A program made the translations under genes and the position numbers. A DNA stretch of 14,823 nucleotides from assembly GCA_017547315.1 (NCBI GenBank), contig JAFYQA010000003.1, positions 1 through 14,823 of the forward strand, in the 5' to 3' direction. How positions within the stretch are numbered: the stretch's first letter is position 1; every line of letters starts with the position of its first letter. Shown one piece after another: positions 6,942 to 14,823 of this stretch. The DNA comes from Roseburia sp. Its GTDB lineage: Bacteria; Bacillota_A; Clostridia; Lachnospirales; Lachnospiraceae. The notes under the pieces are model-generated. The model saw only the letters and a program-made list of their open reading frames with translations. It had not been told where the DNA came from and did no database searches.

Positions 6942-8123
6942 TTATCGCGTTACTCCAAGTTTTTCAATTGACATCATAATATTTTTCACCTGTGCCGCTA
7001 CTTCCGGCGACAAATCCGGCAATAATTTTTCCATATCTTCGACATGGCGTTTTATCATTTCTACACTCTTTTCGATACGACCACGAATTTTCTGTCTACG
7101 CTCATTCAAACGATGTGTCACTTCTACCATTTCGTTATGGTCTACCAGTGCTAATGCCTGTGGAATCCAAACCTTTGCATCATAAAGTTTATATTCTGAC
7201 AGCATACGAATCAGACGATTATTATAATAACGAAGATCATCATTGTTAATCTCAAACTTCTCACGCTGCTTTACTGCTTCTAAATAGGCTTCCCAGATGC
7301 GGTTAAATTCTCCTGCACTGTTTACGTGGAATTTTTCTCTACAATAATCCACTGCATTTGTCACGCTGACATACTTTAATTTCACCGTATTCAGTAACTG
7401 AATTGCCTTATCCGCATTTTTTGTCGCTCTCTGATAATCTTTCTGTGCATTCATAATCTTAAGCGCCAGTGTACAGATAGCCGCTGCCATGATGAATAAA
7501 TAAACCGTCCATATCAGCTTCATGCTTGCATCTGTTGCAAACTGATAAAGCAACAATAATACACCGGAACAAATACCGAGTCCTGTCACAAGACGTACAT
7601 TATTCTGTAACGATTTCTCTTCGTTTAATAATTCTTCTTTATAGAAAAGCCATTCATCACGCTCTCTCACCAGATACTTCATATCTTTTTCCAAAATCTC
7701 CTGATATGCCTCATTAGCTTTCAAGCGTTTAATCGTATTTGGAACCGTATTTTCTTCCTGCTGAATAGCAGTATACTGCACATCACTGATTTTCTTTTCG
7801 GAATGCAAAAATTCCTGTCTGGCTCTGTCTAAATTCACGATATTCTGTGCCACATCCGTAATTGCCGCACGTTCTTTCTCCGGCAACCCGCCTATTGTAT
7901 GAATGTCATTCAAATAAGCCGTCACTACTCGGTATTCCGACTTCTCGTCTTCGATTTCTCTTGTTGCTTCTACAACTTGTTCTAAACGTTCAATTACATA
8001 ATGTTCTACCTTGCTGCTGTTACTCTTATCCTCTTCTAGTAAAACACCTTCGCTGATTTCTTCAAAACGTTCTTCTAATTTTTTCTCTTTTCTTTTATTC
8101 AGCCAACTCTTAAAAAAGCCCAT
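6942..8123 (-). CDS. Uncharacterised coiled-coil protein with one membrane hairpin
   Basis: A 393-residue protein not recognised as any named family. Residues 1-175 are highly charged and helical, including a Lys-rich start and long Glu/Lys heptad-like stretches at about 40-60 and 135-172. Two hydrophobic segments follow at about 177-194 and 203-223, joined by a short polar turn, which predicts a re-entrant or two-pass hairpin. Another charged helical region (225-393) then runs to the end. Both ends should therefore lie on the same side, probably the cytoplasm. There is no signal peptide. It is the last gene of a four-gene operon, 18 bases after the TPR-like gene. The ribosome binding site is weak: AAAGG about 12 bases before ATG 8123. 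A role as membrane anchor for the other three products is an inference from order and topology. Confidence 0.85.
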   Translation of the reverse strand: MGFFKSWLNKRKEKKLEERFEEISEGVLLEEDKSNSSKVEHYVIERLEQVVEATREIEDEKSEYRVVTAYLNDIHTIGGLPEKERAAITDVAQNIVNLDRARQEFLHSEKKISDVQYTAIQQEENTVPNTIKRLKANEAYQEILEKDMKYLVRERDEWLFYKEELLNEEKSLQNNVRLVTGLGICSGVLLLLYQFATDASMKLIWTVYLFIMAAAICTLALKIMNAQKDYQRATKNADKAIQLLNTVKLKYVSVTNAVDYCREKFHVNSAGEFNRIWEAYLEAVKQREKFEINNDDLRYYNNRLIRMLSEYKLYDAKVWIPQALALVDHNEMVEVTHRLNERRQKIRGRIEKSVEMIKRHVEDMEKLLPDLSPEVAAQVKNIMMSIEKLGVTR

Positions 8124-8141
8124 TTTCTAACAGTACCTTTC

Positions 8142-8912
8142 TTATCTACAACAGTAATCTTTTTTCCACTGCATAAGTTCTTGCATCCACTCAGCACCTG
8201 ACTCCACTGTATCAGTATTCTTTGCTGCTTCCCACTTCTCATCCAGTGTCTGCATCTCCTGCTCGCTTATCCTATATTTTTTTGCAAGTTTTCGCGTCTT
8301 CTCTTCCTCTTGCAAATAACGACTCGAAAGTATCGCTTCGTAAATGGACTCTACATTCATGTGATACTTATACGCCGTTTCGAAACAGGTACATGCTTCC
8401 TCAAATAAGAACAACCTTGCATATATCACGCCCTGATTGTGCCAGATATTGCCACACATAACCGGATTACTCCTGCATGCTTCCTCCATCTGCAAAAGCT
8501 TTCGGTATTCCAAAAGTGCCTGCACATATTTTTTATGCTCTACAAAACGGTCCGCACGCATTTTTCTACGCTCAAATACCGGCTTATGCTGCATTTCCCG
8601 AATCTGAGCAACGACTGCCAAACCGGTGCTATAATTCAAATATCCGGTAGCATTCAACACCTGTTCCACTAATCTTGTTACGCCAGCTCCATTTTCTAAC
8701 GCCTGCCTTAATCCTTCTGCAAGTGTAACATCACCAATTTCCTGTTCCATCCACAGTAGCAGTTCTTCTGTAAAAAAATATTCATCCATCAAATAAGTAT
8801 GATGCTCTATGACATAACAAAGTTCTTCCAAGGAATAAATATTTAAGGAAAGTGCCTCGATATAATATGGCATCTTCGCCATAGGGCGCTTGCATAATAA
8901 TAACTCTCCCAC
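8142..8912 (-). CDS. Small TPR-like helical protein, function unknown
   Basis: A 256-residue soluble protein with no signal peptide or membrane segment. The start is GTG 8910-8912, fixed by a strong GGGAGG (8919-8924) six bases upstream. Residues 15-100 form a helical N-terminal part with a conserved look (ALSLNIYSLEELCYVIEHH). Two helix pairs at about 115-142 and 154-184 have TPR-like spacing of small and aromatic residues (for example NIWHNQGVIYARL..EEACTCFETAYKYH), so this part probably binds a partner protein. It lies 16 bases after the Hsp70-like gene and 18 bases before the membrane coiled-coil gene. TPR proteins often act as co-chaperones or adaptors, which would suit an Hsp70-like neighbour, but no binding specificity can be read here. 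No named family was recognised. Confidence 0.85.
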   Translation of the reverse strand: MGELLLCKRPMAKMPYYIEALSLNIYSLEELCYVIEHHTYLMDEYFFTEELLLWMEQEIGDVTLAEGLRQALENGAGVTRLVEQVLNATGYLNYSTGLAVVAQIREMQHKPVFERRKMRADRFVEHKKYVQALLEYRKLLQMEEACRSNPVMCGNIWHNQGVIYARLFLFEEACTCFETAYKYHMNVESIYEAILSSRYLQEEEKTRKLAKKYRISEQEMQTLDEKWEAAKNTDTVESGAEWMQELMQWKKDYCCR

Positions 8913-8928
8913 AATCTTCCTCCCAAAT

Positions 8929-10032
8929 CTATTGTATACACGACATGATATACTCCCATGTCAGGTTCGAACTCTTCACTATCTCTCCAAATCCCATATC
9001 CTTTATCTGAATACATACCTCTATATCAGATACCGGATTTGCTACTATCTGAAGTCTTGTTGTGCGATTTTCACGCTCTGGAAGATCGCTTAGCGTAAGT
9101 ACTTCTACTTTTGCTTCACGGCTGTTTGGTAATTGCATCCAAACTGCCACTTCATTCGTATCATCCGCTATCACTTCGCAACTACCGCCTGCCTCGTATC
9201 GGTTATCTCCAGCACTTAGTAACGTATAGAACTCTTCTTTGCCACAATTTCTGACCTTCAGATTCACATTCGCTTTCATTTCGTTGTCACCGAGATATGC
9301 AAACTTCCATGGCACTTTTCTATTTGAAACCAACATTCCATAGCAGGCACCTTTTGCGTAGAGATTTTTCCCTATAAAAGCTCTTCTTCCTCTGCACATA
9401 TAATTCAAAGAATTCTGCATCCAGCCACCATCGAACGCATTTCCCACCAGATATACCGAAGAAATGATATGCCCGTTCATATGTGATAATAGCAATTCAT
9501 AAAAAGCATCGTCCTGATTCTCTGTGCTCATTTCCATTATTGTTTCATCTATTGTTACAAGCTGCGGTTCTGTGCTTAAATTCCGCTCCAGACGTAGACA
9601 CTGCATCTGATTGCCATTATAGTCATAAAGACAGACATCATGTAACCACAAATCTTCTTTCTGACTCATCACAAAGTAATAAAACGCTGATTTATGATCC
9701 ATGACCAGACATTTTTCGCTAGAAATGCCATATGCCTCTTCTATCTTACGATAAAAATCAAAAATCTCACGTGTCACGCTTGGAACTGTAATTGCCAGCC
9801 CATCCGGTTCCTGCTTGCCACATGCAGCACATGCATATGAGATTAATTTACGAACAAAAGCATTCAATTCCTCTGAATCACTTTTTGCTGCAATCGGCAC
9901 AGCTGTCTGATATACCTCACTTCCGGCGACCATGCTAACCGTTGCCGGTTCCGCCATCCCTGCTGTAATATAACTCGTTACAGCATAGGCATCATCGATA
10001 TCTATTCCTATATAAAAACCACAATCTGCCAT
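8929..10032 (-). CDS. Reduced Hsp70/actin-fold protein with beta-sandwich C-terminal domain
   Basis: A 367-residue soluble protein laid out like a shrunken Hsp70. A phosphate-1-like segment 'YIGIDIDDAYAVTSY' sits at residues 7-21, and a connect-like 'LAITVPSVTREIF' at 79-91. The phosphate-2-like strand 'CLYDYNGNQM' is at 134-143 and the adenosine-like 'VYLVGNAFDGG' at 193-203. Residues 240-355 resemble an Hsp70 substrate-binding beta-sandwich. In DnaK the matching sites read GIDLGTT and DLGGGT, so the Gly/Thr residues that hold phosphate are partly lost. Only about 55 residues separate phosphate-2 from adenosine, suggesting that subdomain IIB is missing. ATG 10032 follows GGAAGG (10039-10044), 22 bases after the 1180-residue gene. 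It may belong to the family catalogued as DUF5716; that is recalled, not checked. PilM is another actin-fold candidate but lacks such a tail. Confidence 0.75.
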   Translation of the reverse strand: MADCGFYIGIDIDDAYAVTSYITAGMAEPATVSMVAGSEVYQTAVPIAAKSDSEELNAFVRKLISYACAACGKQEPDGLAITVPSVTREIFDFYRKIEEAYGISSEKCLVMDHKSAFYYFVMSQKEDLWLHDVCLYDYNGNQMQCLRLERNLSTEPQLVTIDETIMEMSTENQDDAFYELLLSHMNGHIISSVYLVGNAFDGGWMQNSLNYMCRGRRAFIGKNLYAKGACYGMLVSNRKVPWKFAYLGDNEMKANVNLKVRNCGKEEFYTLLSAGDNRYEAGGSCEVIADDTNEVAVWMQLPNSREAKVEVLTLSDLPERENRTTRLQIVANPVSDIEVCIQIKDMGFGEIVKSSNLTWEYIMSCIQ

Positions 10033-10054
10033 GACTCGCCTTCCTTTTCAAAAT

Positions 10055-13000
10055 TTATAATACTTTAAATAATATTTCTGTCGATTGCTTTTTGCTGCGA
10101 TACTCCTGCATTTGTTTTGCTAAATGCTCCTCATCCTGCACAGCTGCACTCCTAAGCATATTATTTATCATCGGATAACAGCCCTGTCTGTCATCAGCTT
10201 CCATCTCAAAATTCTCTAACTGACCACTTTCTGTTATATTTCGTTCGCCCTCTTCGTCGCGTTCCGAAATATAATAGGACAACTTCTCCCCAAACAAAAG
10301 CATGAATTCCTTTACAAATATACCATCATACACTTCTGTCATTTCTTCCTCGTGAAGTTTTTCGTCATTCATATAATAACTTATCTCCACATGAGTTCCT
10401 GGTACTGTATGATAAGTTACAAAGTATTTATCCTGCAACTGATATTTCCGCACCAATCTTTCATCCAGCTCTTTGTAGAAATCAAAATATCGATTCTGAC
10501 AAGTCTCCTTCAACAGCAACTCATCTGCAATTTTAAACTGACTATCACTAAGTTTCTCTAATCCTGCATAATACTTTAACAACGCATATCTTTGTACATC
10601 CATCACTTCCTGATGTAACAAGATACGATGTTCGATCTGTAAAAATACCTGTTCTGCCACCACTGCGTCTTTTAGCAGATACAAATGTGAAAAATACGAC
10701 AAATATGCCATAAATATCAGGTCTTTGCCACCTTTTTTACAATATGCTTCGTAAATCGCATCGATTTCTTCTACAAAATCCGTAGAATATAACATCTGTG
10801 TAATAATACGCTCTTCCAAATCAAATGTATCAATTTCGAATTCATTCGCCGCCTTCCAGATAAGCTCCATCTGTCTGGTCGGTCCACTATAATAACGGCA
10901 CAAATAACTCAAAATGACATCATTGTACTTCCCAGCAAAAAATGTATCACTGGCAAGTCCTAAAAGAAAATCTTCTTCTACGTAATCACACGCTGTAATC
11001 CTCTCGCTACAGATTGTTACCCGGTAAGCACTTCCTATCGCATCATATCCGTAGGTATGCAGTAACTCATACGCCTGCGCATAAATTTGATGCTCAATAA
11101 GCTGTTCTAACATAAAACGACGATCTTCTACCGTCATCAAATGATATCTGGCCTCTTTCAAACACTTCTCCATACTGTTTTCCAGATTTTTCGTCGCAAA
11201 ATAACGTACAAAAGCCGGACAAAGTAATGCCTTCCACTCTTCTCTGACCTCTTTTGCATCCATTAATACAGAAAAACTCTCCCCATCCTCTGGTGTGAAA
11301 TAATTCTCTTTCTGTTTTTTATCAAAAAGATATACCAGATATGGCACTTCCATAGGCGCAAGTTTCATCGCCATATCCAGATAAATATCCGCTTCTAACA
11401 ATGCTGCTTCTTCATACAAACTATCATCTGCAAAATACTGTCCTTTTGCATCCTGTAATAAAATACAGTAATCATCCGAATAAGCCTTAAAATACGCAGT
11501 TCCGTTTATCACCGGCACAATCTGACGATTCATGACAGTTCTTTGCACGATAATAGCTCTGGAAAACTGTTTTTCTTCGGTCACTTTTAATTTGTGAACA
11601 AATAATACATTCGGCAATTTCTCCGCCAACTGGGCATTTAAAATATCAAGTGGCAGCATCTCTCTATATACCACTGCCAAATTCTCATCCATATGTCCGG
11701 CTTCAATCTGAGACATTGCAAACTGTTCCATCGTCCGCAGATAGTTCTGATATACTTTTTTATATTTGTCTTTATTGCGTATAATAAAAGCATACAATAA
11801 TGCCAATTGTTTATAGGATAAATTGTTATGATACTGGAAGTACATAAAGATGACCTTTGGCACTTGTTCTATACTTTCCTTATCCGCAGACAATAAATAT
11901 GCCTCATACAAATTAGTAATCCGCACTTCATGCTCGATTCCAAGCACATACCAATTATGATATTCCTTGGTGAACTTCTGCCCTTTTATCAGGTAACTGC
12001 AAATGGCAGCAACGGTTTCTTCATCTCTTTTCACCTCATAACAAGCCTCTAAGATGCGGAATACTTTTTCATCATAGTGACGCACCACAGGAACCAATGT
12101 AAGAATCTGTGTTGCAATCTCTTTGGATATAACCTCTTGTTTTCGTGCCCAATTTAAGACCTTTATTTCAAAAGAATCCAACCGGGTCAATAAATATGGG
12201 TCCTGCCAGTATAAATAAAATGCCTCCAGATAGAAAAATGGAGAATCACATCCTTTTTCTACCCATTCTTCAATCGCTTTTAATCTATGACTGCTATTTT
12301 TATAGTAATCTTCTCTCATGAATAGCAGAATCCAACACAATAGCGAACTCTCCGGATGCATAAGGAACAATTCTTCGATTTGTGCCGCAAGACGATTCAC
12401 ATAAGACTCCTCTCGTTCCATTAAGGTACACAAATACAGATAATATCCATATTCTGGTGTCGTTCTATCAATACACGAACGCTTATATTCCTCCAAAATC
12501 CAGTCTGCTTCCTGCTTCTGTTTATTCACCATAAATGCCTGTGCTTTCATCAGGCGATACAGATCATTCTCCGGTTCCTCGTCCAATAAATGGTCTAATA
12601 ATTCAATGGAATTTCTCGCCCAAACACCGGTCACAATCTTTTTCGTACGGTAATCTATATAATACTGCATCAACTTGGTTCTATTACGCAAATACTGCAA
12701 ATGTTTTGCCACATTCGATACAGTACCTTCCACGATGCCATCTGCACGCACCTCACAAGTTAAAGTAACTTCCGGGAATTCAAAATAAATGCGTCCATAA
12801 TTTTTCCCTGCGTGAAGCGCCTCTGAATCAATATAATACTCATAAAAACAAGTACTTCCTAAAAAATCTTCCGTTGCAAGATTCTCTTTACTTAAACGAA
12901 TAAACGCTGCATCTGTCGTAACTTCGCAGCTTAAATATCCCCAGTTATCTTTTTTCAATTCTAACTGTTCTTTTCTATCGCAAGTCACTCCGGCGAACGT

Positions 13001-13597
13001 AACACTTTCCTGCTCTAAGTAGACATTCACCAGTGGCTTTCTGCCGATTCCCACCAGATATGCTTCTAGTGCCTGCATCGTAGGTGTTTCCTTACGAATC
13101 GCCTCATAAAGCAGACATTCTTTCTCTCCCATCTCTTTTAAACATGGGAAGTTTGTAGAATAGAATACCTGATACGCTTCTGCAAAATTCTCACGTGCCA
13201 ATCGTACAAAATCTGTAAGGCTTTTTATTTTTCCAATGGAAGTATCTGCATAAATCTTAGAAATAGACACAACAAAAGAAAGGTTGTATTCGCCCTGTTC
13301 ACAAACAATGACAAACTCGCCCTTTCTAACGTCCCCCTCTACAAGGCCTTCACTATGAAATTGATAACGGATATGAACTTCTTCCCCCTCAAACAATGGT
13401 GTTAGACACTCCATTCTCGGGTTCGTCGTATATACGATACCACGCATTTTCTCTCCATTACTGCCGGAGACGATGAATTCACCTGTGCCATCTTTACCCT
13501 CGATAAGTTCTAACTCTATACGTTCTTCTGAAAAAGAAAGATTCTGCTCGCTATAATTAAATGTAGCATATGCAAGCTGCTTTATTTTTTTGTGCAA
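10055..13597 (-). CDS. Large cytoplasmic protein: beta domains flanking a long alpha-solenoid (DUF5717-like)
   Basis: A 1180-residue protein without signal peptide or membrane helix. The start is TTG 13595-13597, supported by AAGGTG (13605-13610) seven bases upstream; the next Met is residue 51, inside a beta domain. Residues 1-115 and about 187-295 look like two related beta-sandwich domains ending in strands such as 'GEYNLSFVVSISKIYAD' and 'RIYFEFPEVTLTCEVRADG'. A helical repeat array of TPR/HAT character follows to about 660. A beta insert lies near 663-725, more helices run to about 1050, a C-terminal beta domain covers about 1055-1110, and the tail is charged. It is the first gene of the four-gene operon, so it is probably the scaffold of the set. 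From memory this resembles the Clostridia family DUF5717. No catalytic motif was seen and no function is assigned. Confidence 0.85.
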   Translation of the reverse strand: MHKKIKQLAYATFNYSEQNLSFSEERIELELIEGKDGTGEFIVSGSNGEKMRGIVYTTNPRMECLTPLFEGEEVHIRYQFHSEGLVEGDVRKGEFVIVCEQGEYNLSFVVSISKIYADTSIGKIKSLTDFVRLARENFAEAYQVFYSTNFPCLKEMGEKECLLYEAIRKETPTMQALEAYLVGIGRKPLVNVYLEQESVTFAGVTCDRKEQLELKKDNWGYLSCEVTTDAAFIRLSKENLATEDFLGSTCFYEYYIDSEALHAGKNYGRIYFEFPEVTLTCEVRADGIVEGTVSNVAKHLQYLRNRTKLMQYYIDYRTKKIVTGVWARNSIELLDHLLDEEPENDLYRLMKAQAFMVNKQKQEADWILEEYKRSCIDRTTPEYGYYLYLCTLMEREESYVNRLAAQIEELFLMHPESSLLCWILLFMREDYYKNSSHRLKAIEEWVEKGCDSPFFYLEAFYLYWQDPYLLTRLDSFEIKVLNWARKQEVISKEIATQILTLVPVVRHYDEKVFRILEACYEVKRDEETVAAICSYLIKGQKFTKEYHNWYVLGIEHEVRITNLYEAYLLSADKESIEQVPKVIFMYFQYHNNLSYKQLALLYAFIIRNKDKYKKVYQNYLRTMEQFAMSQIEAGHMDENLAVVYREMLPLDILNAQLAEKLPNVLFVHKLKVTEEKQFSRAIIVQRTVMNRQIVPVINGTAYFKAYSDDYCILLQDAKGQYFADDSLYEEAALLEADIYLDMAMKLAPMEVPYLVYLFDKKQKENYFTPEDGESFSVLMDAKEVREEWKALLCPAFVRYFATKNLENSMEKCLKEARYHLMTVEDRRFMLEQLIEHQIYAQAYELLHTYGYDAIGSAYRVTICSERITACDYVEEDFLLGLASDTFFAGKYNDVILSYLCRYYSGPTRQMELIWKAANEFEIDTFDLEERIITQMLYSTDFVEEIDAIYEAYCKKGGKDLIFMAYLSYFSHLYLLKDAVVAEQVFLQIEHRILLHQEVMDVQRYALLKYYAGLEKLSDSQFKIADELLLKETCQNRYFDFYKELDERLVRKYQLQDKYFVTYHTVPGTHVEISYYMNDEKLHEEEMTEVYDGIFVKEFMLLFGEKLSYYISERDEEGERNITESGQLENFEMEADDRQGCYPMINNMLRSAAVQDEEHLAKQMQEYRSKKQSTEILFKVL

Positions 13598-13635
13598 TTG
13601 GCCACACCTTCTTTACCTTTCTTAGCAGATTTCCA

Positions 13636-13663
13636 TTGCATTTTAAAAAACAATAGTTATAAT
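13636..13663 (+). promoter_or_regulatory. Sigma-A-type promoter of the aminotransferase gene
   Basis: TTGCAT (13636-13641), a 16-base spacer and a perfect TATAAT (13658-13663). The predicted start of transcription is near 13670, leaving a leader of roughly 24 bases before the ATG at 13694. Confidence 0.7.
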
Positions 13664-13680
13664 AAATTATAAACTAATTT

Positions 13681-13687
13681 GGAGGAG
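13681..13687 (+). promoter_or_regulatory. Ribosome binding site that fixes the aminotransferase start
   Basis: GGAGGAG lies six bases before ATG 13694. A TTG at 13679 in the same frame overlaps this site and cannot be the start. Confidence 0.9.
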
Positions 13688-13693
13688 TTATCA

Positions 13694-14785
13694 ATGATAA
13701 AACATAAAGATCATTTTCACGGAAGTGATTTAGAAAAAATAGAAGCTATCTACGGCATTAAAAAAGAAGACATTATCAGTTTTTCAGCAAACGTGAATCC
13801 ACTAGGTGTTTCACCTCTTTTGCGTACTTCTCTTTCCGAAAAAATCGATGCAATTACGACTTATCCTGACAGAGAATATACCACCTTACGCAAATGTATT
13901 GCAGAATACTGCCATACTGATTATGAAAATATTATCGTAGGAAATGGTTCTACAGAATTGATTTCCCTGTTCATTCAGATTGAACACCCGAAAAAAGCAC
14001 TCGTTATCGGACCTACTTATTCCGAATATGAACGTGAAATCTCTTTAGGCGGTGGTACTACACTCTATTATCCATTAAAAGAAAAAGATAATTTCAAGCT
14101 GGACGTAGAAGATTTTGTGACACAACTGAACGAGAATATTGATTTGTTGGTTATCTGTAATCCAAACAATCCTACCTCATCCTGCATCACTCGAAAAGAA
14201 ATGCGCCGTATTTTAGACGTCTGCAAGCAGTATGACATTTACGTTATGGTAGATGAGACTTATGTGGAATTTGCTGATAATATGGCTGAGATTGATTCGA
14301 TTCCGCTTACTAACTACTATAACAACATCATTATCCTGCGTGGAACGTCTAAGTTCTTCGCTGCACCAGGCCTTCGCCTTGGCTACGCCATCACAGGCAA
14401 CCGCGATTTAATCAAAGCCATTAACACCCGCAAGAATCCATGGACAATTAATTCGTTGGCAGTCGTTGCAGGTGAGACTATGTTTAAGGATACCTCATAT
14501 ATCGAAGCTACCAAGAAATTAATTTCTGAGGAACGCAGACGTTGCTACGAAGCCTTAGCTGCTTCCCCTGACTATAAGGTATATCAGCCAAGCGGTAACT
14601 TCCTCTTAGCCAAGATTACCAACGAAAACTTAACTTCCGAATACTTATTTGATAAGGCAATACGCCAGGGAATGATGATTCGTGACTGTTCTACCTTCCC
14701 ATTCCTCGATAATAAGTATATCAGATTCTGCTTTATGAATCCGGAAGATAACAGCCGACTATTGAAATGCTTGTTAGAAAACTAA
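13694..14785 (+). CDS. PLP-dependent class I/II aminotransferase, CobD/HisC-like
   Basis: A full-length 363-residue fold-type I PLP enzyme, cytoplasmic. Its opening 'FHGSDLEKI...ISFSANVNPLG' (residues 8-38) is of the kind seen in L-threonine-phosphate decarboxylase CobD, whereas HisC usually reads NENPYG here. Other landmarks are 'GNGSTELI' (83-90), Tyr109, 'NPNNPTSS' (156-163), Asp187 in 'VDETYVEF' for the PLP pyridine nitrogen, Lys220 in 'GTSKFFAAPGLRLGY' for the Schiff base with Arg228, and Arg344 in 'YIRFCF' for the substrate carboxylate. The start is set by GGAGGAG and a good promoter. It is transcribed away from the scaffold operon, with no cobalamin or histidine genes in view, so the substrate is open. 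Decarboxylase, histidinol-phosphate transaminase or an aminotransferase of unknown substrate all remain possible. Confidence 0.92.
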   Translation: MIKHKDHFHGSDLEKIEAIYGIKKEDIISFSANVNPLGVSPLLRTSLSEKIDAITTYPDREYTTLRKCIAEYCHTDYENIIVGNGSTELISLFIQIEHPKKALVIGPTYSEYEREISLGGGTTLYYPLKEKDNFKLDVEDFVTQLNENIDLLVICNPNNPTSSCITRKEMRRILDVCKQYDIYVMVDETYVEFADNMAEIDSIPLTNYYNNIIILRGTSKFFAAPGLRLGYAITGNRDLIKAINTRKNPWTINSLAVVAGETMFKDTSYIEATKKLISEERRRCYEALAASPDYKVYQPSGNFLLAKITNENLTSEYLFDKAIRQGMMIRDCSTFPFLDNKYIRFCFMNPEDNSRLLKCLLEN

Positions 14786-14823
14786 TATGTTCTTTTTAAA
14801 ATACCATGCCCGACTTTCCTGCG

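Larger units (their letters stand above)
13598..13693. other. Divergent intergenic region between the scaffold operon and the aminotransferase
   Basis: These 96 bases hold the start signals of two opposite units. The plus-strand promoter and ribosome binding site are clear. For the minus strand I find only a TAAAAT-like -10 with no convincing -35, so that operon's promoter is not assigned. Two TTATAA hexamers (13657-13662 and 13667-13672) lie ten bases apart, the first covering most of the plus-strand -10. Confidence 0.6.

Noticed and set aside
14320..14430. GC-rich patch inside the aminotransferase, as a sign of recombination
   Set aside because: One 60-base line reaches about 57% GC, but it encodes the Gly/Ala/Arg/Pro-rich PLP-lysine segment and GC falls back directly after, so protein content explains much of it.
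1..14823. CRISPR array, insertion sequence, phage or tRNA
   Set aside because: No regularly spaced direct repeats, transposase-like or integrase-like protein, terminal repeats or tRNA cloverleaf were found on either strand by eye.

Overview
The window looks like chromosomal DNA from an AT-rich, low-GC Gram-positive anaerobe, most likely a Clostridia member of the Lachnospiraceae type. The pointers are strong GGAGG-type ribosome binding sites, frequent TTG and GTG starts, Firmicutes-style prepilins and a GLUG-repeat giant pilin of a kind common in that family. The assignment rests on style, not on a marker gene. No rRNA, tRNA, insertion sequence or CRISPR array was seen, and the region is densely coding: the longest gap is about 126 bases.

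Three transcription units can be drawn. (1) Positions 6889 down to 1, minus strand, hold a type IV pilus operon. A good sigma-A promoter (6862-6889) precedes a 1543-residue giant prepilin with a GLUG beta-helix ectodomain. Three small minor pilins follow: a PilX/GspK-like one without Glu5, a PilV/GspI-like one and a PilW/GspJ-like one. The start of the PilB/GspE assembly ATPase comes last and runs off the left edge. Genes two to four are packed with 4-base or smaller overlaps or short gaps, so they are probably translationally coupled. The ATPase N-terminus carries both copies of the cyclic-di-GMP-binding MshEN motif.

(2) Positions 13597 down to 6942, minus strand, hold a four-gene operon of uncharacterised proteins. 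The order is a 1180-residue cytoplasmic protein (beta domains flanking a long alpha-solenoid), a reduced Hsp70/actin-like protein with degenerate nucleotide motifs and a beta-sandwich tail, a small TPR-like protein, and a coiled-coil protein with one membrane hairpin. Gaps are 16 to 22 bases. This is the best candidate for an undescribed system: a cytoplasmic chaperone-like or scaffold machine with a membrane anchor. A link to the pilus operon is suggested only by adjacency and shared direction.

(3) Positions 13636 to 14785, plus strand, hold a divergently transcribed PLP-dependent aminotransferase of the CobD/HisC type with its own promoter in the shared 96-base intergenic region.
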